From: Sternotherus odoratus
Lineage: Eukaryota > Chordata > Testudines > Kinosternidae
Assembly: GCA_032164245.1 (NCBI GenBank)
Contig: JAVMKO010000020.1
Location: 7,777,206-7,841,205, forward strand
Direction: 5' to 3'
Length of the DNA: 64,000 nucleotides
Positions 10,221 to 22,499 of this stretch are shown in pieces. The number at the start of each line of letters is the position of its first letter. Within the stretch, counting starts at the first letter, position 1. Position numbers and translations under genes: made by a program. The notes beneath the pieces are model-generated. The model saw only the letters and a program-made list of their open reading frames with translations. It made no database searches and was not told the origin of the DNA.

Positions 10221-12224
10221 CAGAGTAGAATTAAAGGTGTTGTGGAATAAGTGCTAGTTCATTACTCCAGTCCAGAATCTCAGTAATTCAAGGTGCTGAG
10301 GGGGATCAGGCTTGAGGCCAAAATGATGTCCATGTTTTCCTTTTGCCAACATACACGCTTGGTATGTTGCTCAAAACATTCTCCTCCTAGCTTTACAACA
10401 CAGAAAACCAAACAGAAGCTGACCTGACTGGCTTAGAAATTCAACCAACCTCTGTCAAGTGCAGAGACTTTTGAAAACAGACACACTTTTCTACATTGAT
10501 CACCTTGGAAGTAATTGCAATTGCGTGATCATCAACGTTGGTCACTAGTTGATGTATATAGAATTTGATCCAGAAGATCAAACAAATTAAGGTCATCACC
10601 CAAATAGTGGATCTTTACATACATAGAGAGATGGACAAAAATAAACCATCTGTACTTATTGATGACAGCAAATAGATAAAAGGAAACAAAAGTAAAACCA
10701 GGGTGGCGTGGCAACAATTAATTGGAGCTGAGTCTGAACCAAAGAGATGCATCTGGACTCTTTCACTTCTCTTCTTATAACCCTATTTGTAATCATACTT
10801 TGGAGAGGGGAGCTAGACCTGATTCTCCCTTAGGAAAGAAAAAACTGCACATTTCAGAAAATGCAGGTTCCTTACAGTGTTGCAGACTCTTGTGTTAATA
10901 CCACGAGAGTTTTCTGAAAGCTCCAGCTCTTGGAGCCATATGATTAGGCACAAATCTCAATTTTCATTAGAAAAGAAACAAATAACTTTCTGCCCCTTGC
11001 AAGAAAAACTTGAAACCTGCATCAGTAAAGGCTCAAATACTAGGAAATAAAGAACGCTTGTTAAAATATATTATTTTAAGCCAATCTTTTTGTTGGGTGG
11101 AGAGGATTGATGAATAATGTTTGGACATTTGGAGATGGCAATACTATGTTTTTAATTTTTTAAAAATTGACTTCTTCCATCAGGACATCTTGGTGTCTAT
11201 GCCCAAAATTTCCTGTCTACCATCTGACAATGTTCTACATTCAGGGGTTCCCAAACTATGGTATGGTTCGCTGCATGACCATTTTTTAAGAAGGTGGTGC
11301 TCAAAACACTAAACTTCTGGAATTGCTCTAATCTAGATGAATCTTTAACCTCAAATGTTAGGACAGATAAATCATCTGTCTTGGATAAGACTGTAGCCAT
11401 CTTCAGTCAAATCATGAAGTGATCCTTTCAAGTCACAGCTCAAAATGGACGCATAAATGTCGAAATGTGGTAAAGACAGCTGTTCTCCAGGTATTTTGGC
11501 TGGATGAAAAGTAACTAAAATCTTGAGAGCCAAGTTATGCAAACATAACCCATTCCCAGCTATGGTAGATAGGCCTTTAGTTCAAGCTGGGGAGGCTCAT
11601 GCATTCTGCTTTGGACGTCTCTGATTCAATCCCATGTCATCACCAAGGAGGTAGTTGCCATACAAACACTGTAGATTCAGATTATTCTTATAAGCACCTG
11701 AATTTTGAGGTGCTTGTCTGAACCAAGCACACTTTTCAAACTATTTGAAGTTCACTATTCCCTCAACTCCTGAATGTCTTTTTTTTTTCATCTTTCATCT
11801 TTCGTCTAGTCTTTTTTTTTTCATCTTCATCTTAAAGGAAAGAATCCATTCTTTTGATTAAATAACCTTGGTGCTGAAATTGCTATAAATAAATCCCCAC
11901 AGAGATGGTTCCATTGGAGTCCTGCTCACATTTGGTAAATGGAAGATGGTAGCTTCAACAAATCCTCATCCTGGATGGTTTAGGTTTTTTAGACAAGTGT
12001 TATTAGATTGAAACACTTTCCATTCTGCCTAATTTGCATAGAAATCCTAAAATTTATCTTGGCTATCCCTTCTCTACCAAAGCTGCATTGCCAAAGTAGC
12101 AAAAAAAAAAGATAACTTCTGTTCATACATAGTTTCATTTATTTGCAAGGGGGAAATTTGGTTGCAAAGGGGCATGTTCTACTAGTTTGGGGTTATTATT
12201 AATTTAATGGTGATATTTTTAGTC
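10221..12224. other. Unique sequence, nothing recognised
   Basis: No element is recognised over two kilobases. Two T-tracts flanked by 'catctttcatctttcg' and 'catcttcatctt' at 11776-11832 look like a local duplication of a pyrimidine-rich motif. The open frames 11121-11312 (+) and 11197-11400 (-) are chance. Confidence 0.45.
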
Positions 12225-12600
12225 AGTTTTTATAGATTCCAAGATCGGAAGGGACCAATGTTTTATCATGCTGCCTGACTTCCTGTATAACACAGTCCAT
12301 AGAACTTCCTCAAAACAATTACTAGAATATATCTTTTCTAAAAATATCCAGTTTTGATTTAAAAATTGTCAGTGATGAAAATCAACCATGATCCCTGGTA
12401 AAGTGTTCCAATGCTCAATTGCTTTCACCATTAAAAATTTACTCCTTTATATCCAGTTTGAATTTGCCTAGCTTCAATTTCCAGCTATTGGATCATGTCA
12501 CACCTTTCTCTGTTAGATTGAAGAGCCTGTTATTAAATATTTGTTTCCCAATGTAAATACTTATAGACTGTAATTAAGGCTCTGTTGTGTTTGTGGAATT
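12225..12600 (-). mobile_element. CR1 LINE 3' fragment
   Basis: Reverse orientation: 'agattccaagatcggaaggg', 'cctgacttcctgtataacac', 'ctggtaaagtgttccaatgc' and 'tctctgttagattgaagagc', ending near 'atacttatagactgtaatta'. This is the longest CR1 segment of its subfamily in the window (about 375 bp). Confidence 0.85.
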
Positions 12601-12881
12601 GGTAGTGATGCTTCTTTTTGGCACCATGAAAATACTCATTTAAGGGGAGCTCAAAAGCTACATAGTGTGTCTTTTATTGGAATTCAAGATTGTTAAAATT
12701 TAGACCATTGGTCAGCTCTTACATAGATAGCACTTAGTTTTTTTTATATGTAGTGAACAATACTTTTGTAAATCCAGTAAAATATCTGCAATTGTCTTCA
12801 TAGGCAGCACTGATTACTTCAAAAGGTGCTCTATATTCAAAATACTTGTAATAAAAATAACTATTTCTTTTATAAGAGATA
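12601..12881. other. Unique AT-rich spacer
   Basis: No recognised element. It contains T runs and a chance 'tttttatatgtagtg' stretch. Confidence 0.45.
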
Positions 12882-13108
12882 CAAGGTAAGTGAGGTAACA
12901 TCTTTTATTGGACCAAATTCTTTTGGCTAGAGAGACTTCAAGCTTACCCAGAGCTCTTCTTCAGGTCTGGGAAACATAATCTGTATAAATTTGAAAGGTT
13001 GTCTCTCTCACCAACGGAGTCTGCTCCAATAAAAGATATTACCTCAGCCATCTTGTCACTCTAATATCCTGGGACCAACATGGTTACAATAACACTGCAT
13101 ATATCTTA
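12882..13108. mobile_element. Fold-back Penelope-like tail (two inverted copies)
   Basis: The left half (12882-12975) carries the tail in minus orientation: 'gaggtaacatcttttattgg', 'ggctagagagacttcaagct' and 'cagagctcttcttcaggtct'. The right half (12989-13108) carries it in plus orientation: 'ttgaaaggttgtctctctca', 'caataaaagatattacctca' and 'gggaccaacatggttacaat'. The two halves are head-to-head inverted copies of a PLE-type 3' tail with the 'cgaaag'-like core. Inverted terminal duplications are a known feature of Penelope-like insertions. Confidence 0.7.
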
Positions 13109-13139
13109 TATATACTGAATGTTTCATGCATATGGCCAG

Positions 13140-13240
13140 TCTTTTTGTTCTGTGTTTGTACAGTGCCTCGCACAATAATACAAAAAGATAACAAATCTCA
13201 AAGCACTTTATAAAAGGAAGACACGTATTATGAGGCTTAC
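13140..13240. repeat. SINE 3' tail remnant
   Basis: 'ttgtacagtgcctcgcacaa' is the conserved tail word shared with 63475-63500 and 31850-31870. The following 'ctcaaagcactttataaaag' belongs to a MIR-like core in reverse orientation. Old and partial. Confidence 0.35.
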
Positions 13241-13896
13241 ACATAGGAAAAACAAGACTGAGAAATGAAAACCTATTTTAATTTTAAGAAAATATTTCCA
13301 AATTCTTCTTTTTAAATGTTTGAAACATCTATTTTGGAAGGAGAGTTTTAGGAAATGTCTGTACCGCAATAAAAGACTCATGGCACTGCTGGCCTGGGTC
13401 AGCTGACTTGGGCTTGAGCTGTGGTCTTATAAAATTGCAGCCTAGATGTGGGGTTTGGTCTGGTGCCTGGGCTCTGAATCCTGACAGTGGGGGAGGGTAA
13501 AAGCCCAAGCCCAAGCGTGAAAGCCTCTGCTGCATCGATAACCCCTGGGCCTGAGTCAGTGGACCCAGTCTCTGAGACTTTTAGCCACCATTTTTTTCCC
13601 ACGCAGTGTAGACATCCTCTGAATGGTGTTTGCTACATTTTTCAAACTTTTTATCAAAAACACTATTTCAGATTTTAGAAAAAAACCCAGTTTAATAACG
13701 TCAACATGTTTATATTAAAAGGAGCATGTAATATTTCATTAAAAAAGGAAATATTTGAGTGTGTTGGTAATTTGGTGCAATGTTTGTTTTTGGGAAAAAA
13801 AGACTGCTTTTCCATTAAAGAAAAAAGGAGTGTTGAAAAGTTTCAACCTGCACTTGGAGGAAATTAGTCTGTGTTCAGTAGTCACAGCAAGGCTCC
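13241..13896. other. Unique sequence, nothing recognised
   Basis: Several overlapping open frames on both strands (13329-13678) reflect a locally stop-poor patch, not a gene: they conflict with each other, and none has a recognisable domain. Confidence 0.45.
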
Positions 13897-13956
13897 CTTC
13901 CCTTCCCATCCCTTCCCTTCCTTTTCCTTCCCTTCCCTTCCCTTCCCTTCCCTTCT
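13897..13956. repeat. (CCCTT)n pentanucleotide microsatellite
   Basis: About twelve imperfect copies of 'cccttc/ccttc'. The repeat gives the open frames at 13739-13966 (-) and 13755-14036 (+) their Gly/Arg/Glu and Ser/Leu/Pro runs. Confidence 0.95.
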
Positions 13957-14094
13957 GTCCTGACACTAAATACCCAAAGGTTTTTCACCTTCCTCAGCAG
14001 CATAGGGCACAATTCACTTGCTGGAGAATTCTCTGAACCTTGAAGTCTTTAAACCATGATTTGAGGACTTCAGTATCTCAGACATAGGGTAGGG

Positions 14095-14205
14095 GTATGC
14101 TACAGGAATGGATGGGCGAGATTCTGTGGCCTGTATTGTGCAGGAGGTCGGACTAGATGATCATAATGGTCCTTTCCGATCTTAAAGTCTGAGTAAAAAA
14201 TCTAG
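14095..14205 (+). mobile_element. CR1 LINE 3' terminal fragment
   Basis: 'gattctgtggcctgtattgt', 'gcaggaggtcggactagatg' and 'atcataatggtcctttccga' form the 3' end of a common reptile CR1. It finishes near 'cttaaagtctgagtaaaa', where the terminal 8-bp repeats would be. Confidence 0.88.
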
Positions 14206-16514
14206 GCCTGCAGAATATTTTAAAACACAAACCTACTTTTAAAGGATGAAAACATAAGCAAACCCAAGTCTCCCATTATACTGAAATGCCAAATGGATAT
14301 AAATGTATATATGATCATAATCATAATAGCTTTCAAATTGTTAGAAATGTATGTATCGTCATCATTATAATCTTTCAAATGGAGACCTTGTGTCCCACTT
14401 TGGAGTATGCCACATTTTTTATCACTGGACTGTTTAAGCCATTCCGAATAAGGGTTTGTAAAGGAAAAGGCGACAGTTTATATTGTCAGATATAAACAAA
14501 TGGGGCAATGATCTATAACTACAGGTTTTGAGTTAATACACCAATATGACAGACATTTAATCTGAATATGGGTGGTGAAACCCTTAATAGAAATGGTCTG
14601 GCTGGGGATTGTTAGATATTTTCTGGTTGTAGAAACAATTTTAACATGTTTATTAATTCAGTGCTGCTTGAACAATACATTTTAAAATACTTAGTATACA
14701 CATATGCATAAAGCTATAGATGGTGCATTAGACACAACCAAGAAAGTCTCTCATTAACATATTAATATTTAAGTAGCATTTTAATGAGTGTGACAAATGT
14801 GATATTGAAATTAATGGGAGTACTCTCTCAGTGACGAAAGCCACACTGATATCTTAGGGCTTGATATAAAAACCATCAGAGTCAACAGGGGAGTCTTTTC
14901 ACTGACTTCAGCATACTTTGGATCAGGTTCACAGTTGAGGATGGCAGGTGGGGCTTGATACTATATAGTGTCAAGAAAAATGGTTGTTTTCCTTTACACA
15001 CTAAGTGGTTAGTTTGTATTACACACACACACACACACACTTTCCTGGTGTGGTGTGGAGGGGGAGAAATGATCTGTGAGATTCTGTTACTTTTAAAGTA
15101 TAAACTGTAATCTTAACCACAGTCATGTAATCTAGTGCAGTATCTTCTTTCAGTGGTCTCCATTTAAATGCAAATTTTAGGTGGTTACTGACTTAAAGTA
15201 AACTTCTCAATGAAAATGTGATCTCTCTCTCTTTTTTAAAATGCAAATGTGGTTGTTTATTCCCGAACACAATTTTTATATTACATTCATAGCACTGCTG
15301 GGGTTTATCTTTCAAATGGAATAAAAGGACCAGATGTTTCTCTGGAAAGTCCATATAACTTTCCATAAGGGGACATCTAACTAAGAGAGAACATTAAAAA
15401 ACAACAACAACAACAAAACCCCACAAACTTTTAACAGAGGAATGTTGCAAACCAGCGATCAAATTTCCTCTTCCATCGCTAAATATAAATAGGTAGCAGT
15501 GACTCTATTAATAATCCCAAATGCTCTTCATTCAGGGTTTGAGGTCCAGAGCTTGAGACTCAAAGCACACTCCTCAATCACATAAGGAATAACCTCTTTG
15601 GCTGGCAACAAGACTAAGTTGTTATCCTTGTGTGGTTTAACCTCTCAAGAGGGACACAACAGATGCTTTACAAGAATGCCACATCTGCATTGTGCTTTGG
15701 AGTGAGTGGAAATATTCACCAAGCCAATGGGAGTTAGGTGCATAAATGGAGGATTTTATCATCTAACTCCCTAAGGCTCATTTGACAATACAAGCCTACA
15801 TGTTTTTTTTCCCACACACTTTAGAGACAGAGTTCCAAGTTCATGAGCTTGGTTCAAGTATCCAGTGTAGGTATCTCAATGACAGTGTGGCTGGGGAAGA
15901 GGGATGTTACACATATATTTGAAAATCCAGATAATTCTTTAGATTATTTTTTCTTCAAAGTCGATGTTTCAGTGCCTTCAGCCCTGTTTTTGTGAACACT
16001 CCTTCAATAACAAACTAGTGTACGCTAGGGTGGGTTTTTTTTAATGGAAATGTGCTGGCACCTCTTCAGTAAAGCAGGTAAAAAATCTCCAAACATGGAA
16101 TTTTTGATGAAAGCTTTGATCAAAAATGCAGTTTTCAACAAAACTGCCACCCAAAAGTACTGACAGATTTCTGTTAGGAGTTTTCTGGTTTTGGTTTTTT
16201 GACCAACTATAGAACTAGTTGAAAAAATCAGATACTTCTCTGAATTTCAACAATTTGGAAAATGAGTGACTTCCTGTTATTTTTTCAAACTTTTATATTT
16301 TTAATCCATCTTTGTTTTTCAGTCCCTCTCCTGAAAAGATTCATACACATGCTCAACTTTGGGCACGTCAGTAGTTTCACTTAGTTTTAGGGTGGGCGGC
16401 AGCAGTGGTAAATATACTATTGGGTTTAATAAGAGCATTCACATACTTGAAGCTAATCATGTATGAGAGTCTTATACATGTACTTCATCACTCAGGTCTT
16501 AGGATATAAGTATT
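14206..16514. other. AT-rich unique sequence with two small microsatellites
   Basis: (CA)10 at about 15020-15040 and (AAC)n at 15398-15415. 'gtcaacaggggagtcttttc' near 14881 is a trace of the old dispersed repeat. 16085-16230 holds 'tttgatcaaaaatgcagttt' and 'aactagttgaaaaaatc', similar to the low-complexity fold-back family at 38393. No gene is seen. Confidence 0.4.
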
Positions 16515-16625
16515 TCAGGGCAGGCAGACTTTCTTTTTCTTTGTATTTTGTAAAGCACCAGGAATATTGATGGCACTAAACTACAATAGTGCACTGCAGA
16601 TATTCAGCTATTATGTTGATCAGGC
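16515..16625 (+). repeat. SINE 3' tail remnant
   Basis: 'cagggcaggcagactttctt', 'tgtaaagcaccaggaatatt' and 'ggcactaaactacaatag' resemble the conserved tail of the reptile SINE seen at 63430-63545. Confidence 0.35.
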
Positions 16626-16689
16626 CATATCCTTACAGGGACAGGAGAAATAATAATATTTCGCTCCTGGTAGAGAGGGTAGAGAGTCT

Positions 16690-17012
16690 GCAAGTATGTA
16701 AAATATTGTTATAAAGAGCAGGATGATAAATTGTTCTCCTTTATCCCTGAGGACAGGACAAGAAGTAATGGGATTAAATTGCAGCAAGATTTGGGTTAGA
16801 CATGGGGAAAACCTTTTTATGTGTCAGGATGGCTAACCACTAGAACAAATTACCTGGGGAGGTTGTGGAATCTTTGTCATGGGAGGTTTTTAACAACTGG
16901 CTAGAGAATCACCTTTCAGAGTTGGTCTAGATAATACTTAGTTCTGTCTCAGTGTAGGGGACTGGATTAGATGACCTATCAAAGTATCTTCCAGTCCTAC
17001 ATGTCTATGGGG
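16690..17012 (+). mobile_element. CR1 LINE 3' fragment
   Basis: 'ggacaggacaagaagtaatg', 'ggattaaattgcagcaagat', 'aacctttttatgtgtcagga', 'ggttgtggaatctttgtcat' and 'ggactggattagatgaccta' lie in CR1 order, ending near 'ccagtcctacatgtctatgg'. It is about 320 bp, 5'-truncated and well preserved. Confidence 0.9.
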
Positions 17013-17107
17013 AAAAAAAGCCCTCTCTCTTCTTTCATGTAATAATTTTAGGTAATGTTTAGAAGCCCCATTGTGTTAGATGCTGTACATTAACATAGAA
17101 AGAATTA

Positions 17108-17350
17108 TAGCTTGTCTACATGGTGGGGTAATGAGCTTGGGGGCCAGGGGGACTTGTAAAGTACACTAATGTATTGCACATTAATTAGTCCATGCAAATC
17201 CTGCTGGTGTGTTTTAACATAGCACTGTTTGAAACAGTGCACTGGCAGTGTCCACATCGACCAGTTCATGCGTAACATGTTAGTTGATGGTTTAGAAATC
17301 ACATCTCTGTAAAGTGCATTAGAATGTTGTCTACATGGTGGGCGTAGTCT
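17108..17350. mobile_element. MITE-like element with 'gtctacatggtggg' at both ends
   Basis: 'cttgtctacatggtgggg' (about 17112) and 'gttgtctacatggtgggc' (about 17326) flank the block, both in the same direction. The interior has 'aatgtattgcacattaatta' and 'agtgcactggcagtgtccac'. It is related to 7128-7320. Direct rather than inverted ends suggest two adjoining copies or a rearranged copy. Confidence 0.45.
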
Positions 17351-17414
17351 CTGTTCCAAATATCTGACAGTTTATATATACAACAGAGACAAAAGAATTG
17401 TTCATCTTTTACAG

Positions 17415-17515
17415 ACAGAAACTTCAGGTTCTGAAAATCTGTGGAAGAACTGGGAATTGAACTCAGATCTGCCAAGGTCTCAGTCTAGTCCCCTAACCAC
17501 TCAGAAATCCTTCCT
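17415..17515 (-). repeat. tRNA-derived SINE head (MIR-like)
   Basis: Reverse orientation: 'gaactgggaattgaactcag' is the inverted B-box region and 'tagtcccctaaccactcaga' the inverted A-box region of a tRNA-type promoter. Only the head and part of the body remain. Confidence 0.6.
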
Positions 17516-17559
17516 CTATTACTTTGTTGTTGTTATTGCCCCATCCAATGGATGGAACA

Positions 17560-17785
17560 CAAGATTTTGTGGATATTAGGAAAAACTTTGTCACTAAGAG
17601 GGTGGTGAAGCACTGGAATGGGTTACTTAAGGAGGTGGTGGAATCTCCTTTCTTAGAGGTTTTTAAAGTCAGGCTTGACAAAGCCCTGGCTGGGATGACA
17701 TAGTTGGGGATTGGTCCTGCTTTGAGCGGGGGTTGGACTAGATGACCTTCTGAAGTCCCTTCCAATCCTGATATTCTATGAAATC
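17560..17785 (+). mobile_element. CR1 LINE 3' end, well preserved
   Basis: 'tggatattaggaaaaacttt', 'gtggtgaagcactggaatgg', 'ggtggtggaatctcctttct', 'gacaaagccctggctgggat' and 'ggttggactagatgacctt', ending 'caatcctgatattctatgaa' with the CR1 terminal repeat. It appears to be the least diverged CR1 in the window. The open frame 17493-17765 on the minus strand is antisense to it. Confidence 0.95.
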
Positions 17786-18234
17786 AATATTATTTCAGTT
17801 GTTGTTGAACTCTGCTTTGTAACTTCAGAGCCAACACAAATGTGATAATCACCTGGACAGTTCTTCTCTTTGGTGTCAACATGGATGTTTTGTTTTTGGA
17901 TTATCAAGAGATCCTGAGGATGTAGCAACAGTGTGAAAAGGATGAGAAGTGGTAGAATCAAGGCTATGGAATGTTTTCTGCTATGCCACAAATCCAACTT
18001 GAGCCTGGTTTTCATGCACAGTGGAACATGGAGAGATAGTTCCTGAGTTGGTCAGTACTGCATGTGCTGTCCATTCTCTTGTCATGTTTGTATAAATCAG
18101 TCAGATTTTATATTAAGGTTCTATTTATGAGGTGTTATTAAAACCTCTATTAAGTTATTAAATGATTAATCTGTTATTGTAGATTATTAGTTGAAAGACC
18201 AATATATTGATTATAAGCATGGCTTATAACCATA
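17786..18234. other. Unique sequence, nothing recognised
   Basis: A/T-rich, with a 79-codon minus-strand open frame (17776-18015) that has no family features. Confidence 0.45.
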
Positions 18235-18440
18235 TGAGCATAAGAATGTCCATACTGGGTCAGACCAAAGGTCCATCCAGCACAGTATCTTGTCTGCCAA
18301 TAGTGGCCAATGCCAGGTGCCCTGGAGTGAGTGAACCTAAAAGGTAATTATCAAGTGATCTCTCTCCTGCCATCCGTCACCACCCTCGGACAAACAGGTA
18401 AGGGACACCATTCCTTACCCATCCTGGCTAACCATCTATA
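18235..18440 (-). mobile_element. CR1 LINE 3' fragment
   Basis: Reverse orientation: 'gcataagaatgtccatactg', 'ggtcagaccaaaggtccatc', 'cagcacagtatcttgtctgc', 'agtggccaatgccaggtgcc' and 'ccttacccatcctggctaac'. A different CR1 subfamily from the 'ggaagggacctc' copies. Confidence 0.92.
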
Positions 18441-20093
18441 GCACCTTCAACTGCTGTGTTTGTAACCATTTATAACACATGAAAGGTATGGCTGTAACAT
18501 CTATTGATCTCTTATTAACCCTTTTAAAAGCATTTATAAATGCCACAGATGTCAGAATTGCTTCTATTTCACTAAGTTACTTACAAAAATATATTAGAAC
18601 AGTATCTGAGTACCTCACAATCTTGAGAGACTTCAGAAGCCATAAGATAACTAATAAAATTGGGTTTGGATTCTTTTTTGGTTTAATTTTAAGAGTTTTC
18701 ATCCAATCTCATGGTTTGATTGGGGTTTTCTTTAGGCCTGACTCATGAGTTTTGAATGGCTTGTAGTTGGCTATATTGGAAATCTAGCCTCAATCTGAAA
18801 ATCTTGTCCAGATAGTATATTTTCAAGTGAGAATTGTGGCAGGGATCAGACACCGAAATACAAATGTATGGCTCTGTGCGATGGTCAAAATATATTGGGT
18901 CTGTGTTCCTTTTAAGAGTAAGGATTGTTCTGGATCATTCATACTGGTGGTCCTTTATGTCCTTGAAGTTTTGATGATCAGCCTAGCTGAACATCTCAAT
19001 CTAGCATCAGTTAGGCCAAATCCTTCTTGACTTTCTTAGGCAAAGCTCCTGTGTCCCCTCTTGAAATCAAAGCTAAATGTGTTGCTATTGTGTTGTGGTA
19101 GGCACTCATAGGACCAAACCCTTGGTAGCAGAAGGGAATATACTATCGAGTTCATTCCTGCTGAGGGTGGGGAGGTGAATTCCGGGAATTGTGTGCATGA
19201 ACAGATCTGAGGACACCCAAACCACTGAAAATGCGAAGCTGATTTGATTGTTGTGTTGATTAAAATTACTCAGCAGAAGAGTGTAGTAGTGGACCACTTG
19301 TAAAGCAGAATTTCATTTTGAAAGATAAGATGTACTGGCAGACCTGATACAATGTTCACTGAAGTCAGTAGAGGTCTTTTCGTTGAATTCAGTAGGCTTT
19401 ATCCCAGGCTTCATGTGAACAGCTTGGATGCTATCCTGAATGCTGCTGCAGTGAAACTGAATGCAGTGGGCTAACTGTTCTACAATGGCCTCTAGTTTTG
19501 CAGCTGCAATGTGGTGGATGCTGTAAGTTGTGGGTAGAAAGTTATGGGCGTGAACATTAGCGTTTAGGCGTGGACATGATTTGTGCAAACAGGACCGTGT
19601 CCGCTCATGCAAATCAGATGTCTTTGTTCTACTTGCGCCAATTATTCAGATGTGTTAGTGGTCTTCGTTCTACATGGCACAACATTTAGAGACCCTGCTG
19701 GTCTTTAGAGACCCATTGGAACATTGGCCTGATGTGCAAAATTTAAGTTGAGGTCATCACATAGCTTTGTAGGCTCTGTTGTTTGACACAAGGAGCCATA
19801 CAAAGGGTCCGTTGATTGACATAAGAGTTTCCTTGCTTCATATAGGGAGGCATGTGTGAGGTCAAATTTAACCCTGATGCAACCCCCGTTGAAACCAGTT
19901 TGAATGGTATTTGCTTTACACCAATGTTCAGTTTGAACGGAGGTGTTCTGTTTCTCAGCTGAGCGATCAATGTTTCTATCTGGTCTGTCCTGTGTAGCTT
20001 TAAAGCCTTATGATTGATTGTCAATGAGGAAATGTCCAGTGAGCATGAGGTATACGTGAGATGTAGAATTATAACTGGAATCATTTAACTAAA
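18441..20093. other. Unique sequence, nothing recognised
   Basis: Several minus-strand open frames of 63-113 codons (19106-20084) and plus-strand frames (18479-19030) were examined. None has a recognisable domain or a consistent neighbouring frame that would suggest exons. 19320-19740 is less A/T-rich than its surroundings and could be an unrecognised old repeat. Confidence 0.4.
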
Positions 20094-20140
20094 CTAGCAG
20101 AATGCCCGGTACTGTATATTCATACAATAGTTCTATGTGC
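20094..20140 (-). mobile_element. Possible Helitron 3' end remnant
   Basis: On the minus strand the sequence reads 'accgggcattctgctag' followed by T, resembling the '...cgccggg-N8-ctag|T' ends of the two Helitrons at 44-46 kb. A matching hairpin stem upstream is not evident and no 5' end was found, so this is tentative. Confidence 0.25.
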
Positions 20141-22499
20141 TGCACAGGGAAAAGGTCAAGCAGTCTCCACTAAGCATAAAGGCGAATATGAAAATAAAAA
20201 AAATCAACAAAACACCCCAAATTATCATGTATGTCAAGTTAATGCAAGTTAGATAGGTACAATGGCTAAGTAAGAGTTTCTAACAACTCTATCAAAGAAA
20301 ATAATCTTCAGTCTTTTTCCTGATGTCTAAATTGAAAAGTGCCATTAAAATAGAAGCAAGACCAGATCTTTTTCTTTAACTCTGAAATAACATAATCAAT
20401 ATGTTCCTTTAAATTGTAATAAAGGATCTAAGAAATCTTCCATCTGTATTGCTTGTTCCATTTTGCAATGTTCTCTTATCTGCTGTCTGTAAATGTTAGA
20501 CAGCAAATGCAATTTTTGTCAGAGAATTGCATTTACTCAATGGGCTGTTAATAGCGAACTGCCTTTTCCCTCCCTCCCCACCCTCAGCAAACCAAAAATA
20601 CACACAACCCTCTCTCTGAGAGCTGGGCATTTGATGTGCAATTGTCTGAACTGATCCATTGTGGAGGGACATCTTAATGTTTTATGCGGTGGGGAAGGCA
20701 GGGACTATATATGATCAAACAGAATCTGCAAGAGGGGAGAAAATGCATAACGTAATGGCATACTTACTATGCAGAAATGCCATATAATGGGGGATGTGAT
20801 GCTGTCAATCATTTTAAGATAGAAAACCAGAAAAAATTGGAAATAAAAAGCCCCATGCATTAATGTCCCTTGAGTTTCCCTATTGCAGGGGTGTTCAGGC
20901 ATAATTAAGAGTACCTTCCCTTATGAGTAATTCCATAAATATTGATGGTGTAATTTGCTCCTTGGGTTCCCAGATTCTCATTTACACTTAGGTGACTTTC
21001 CAGAGCTCTGGCAATTACATTTACACCTGAGTCAATGCTCCATGACACTGCTGAAGTGGTTTAAAAACAATAAATAAAGAAGCGGGTTTACGATTTGTGT
21101 ACTAAAGGTTGGATCCTAAGTGTAATGAAACTAATGGTATTATATGGTGAGCTGAGGCTTTCAGTTTAGGGTGGTATCTAAATGGCTGTGGCTGACCTAT
21201 TAAATCCTGAAAATTGACATTGGTAACGGGGAAGAAATCTGACTTGACCTTAATGATAATTCTGCTACAATGTGCCACAAACCCACTCCTGATCTGCTCT
21301 AGTGGCTCAGGCTGGAATGCCCTTCTGTGGAGCCTAGTCATTTTCACACGGTGTGTGAACTAACAGAGATCTTTTTTTCCCGCGTCTTGTACCCTACAAA
21401 GAATTTACCAGTTTTTCTTTGCTGCCTCTGTCTGAAAATCTCATTATGTATTTTTTTAAAAAAATGCAAGCAATGTGATTTTCAGGAAGCGTCATTACAT
21501 TTATAACTGAAGGTATGCTTTCTTATAACATTTGACCTTTCTAATAGGCTAGGCAGGACATGTAATGTATGCTTATGTTTTAATCATCTTAGAGGAATGA
21601 GCAAAAGCTGACCTTTAAACAGGGCTCCTACTTAGTGATTGCACCAAGAATGTATTTGGCGAAGGAGAATTTTATAATAGGGATCCAGCATTTTCCTCCC
21701 ACCTCGTTAAAGATGTGTAATAGGAGCACTAAAATACCCAACGAGATGCATGTTGGCTTTTTGCCACCTGGCAGCTTGGGGAAACCCAGGCATAGGAGGA
21801 TAAGTACCCAGCACTTGAAATGAATCCAGTTATATCAAGCCCCTGGAGTACAAACTTTGTGACATCCCCGTGGCTTGCCTGGATAGACGTTCTGTCCCCT
21901 TGAGACATTCTGTCCCCCCAGACAAGGAAAAATCAGGCCCTCAGGCAAAGTTCTTGTCCAGTATGGGGTATTCCATCTTAATGACCATGAAACATTTTGC
22001 AAAGATGTGCCATTGGAAGCAATCTATATTTTCATGCATAATGAAATGTTGCTTCTGGTTTGTTTATCGGGAATGTACAAAGCCCTGTAAGGACACTGAA
22101 CTGAACTAAATAGACAGCAGGTCCTTGCCCAAACAAACATACTGTCTAAACAAGGCCAAATTCTGTGTGGATATACACACTATTAATCTCAGTCGAGTTG
22201 TGGATTCAGTACCGAGTGACCTACACGAAGCAGATGCCGTTCTGTTTAGTTTCTTTAGTGTCATCATAGGTGCATTCTTGACTTCTGTGTTTCGTGAGCT
22301 GTTCGGTGGACTTCCCTGTTTTGGGAAGGTTTGACCACGGGCACAGTCTAAGTTGGCAGAGATGGTAAGGATGCATTACAAGAGGGAATCCATCCCTTGG
22401 ATCTGTAGGTTATATGTCCCACATAAAGGATGGATCAATTATTAAACCATCATAGCTTACACATAGACCTTCCCATCCTTGCTATGGAATGGAAAGGAT
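20141..22499. other. Unique sequence, nothing recognised
   Basis: Includes 20940-21060, where 'ctcatttacacttaggtgac' and 'tacatttacacctgagtcaa' belong to an old 'ttacacc' dispersed repeat. The open frames 21635-22334 (+) and 20705-21347 (-) are short and without family features. Confidence 0.4.

Noticed and set aside
19743..20084. 113-codon minus-strand frame
   Set aside because: No recognised domain; adjoining frames do not extend it.
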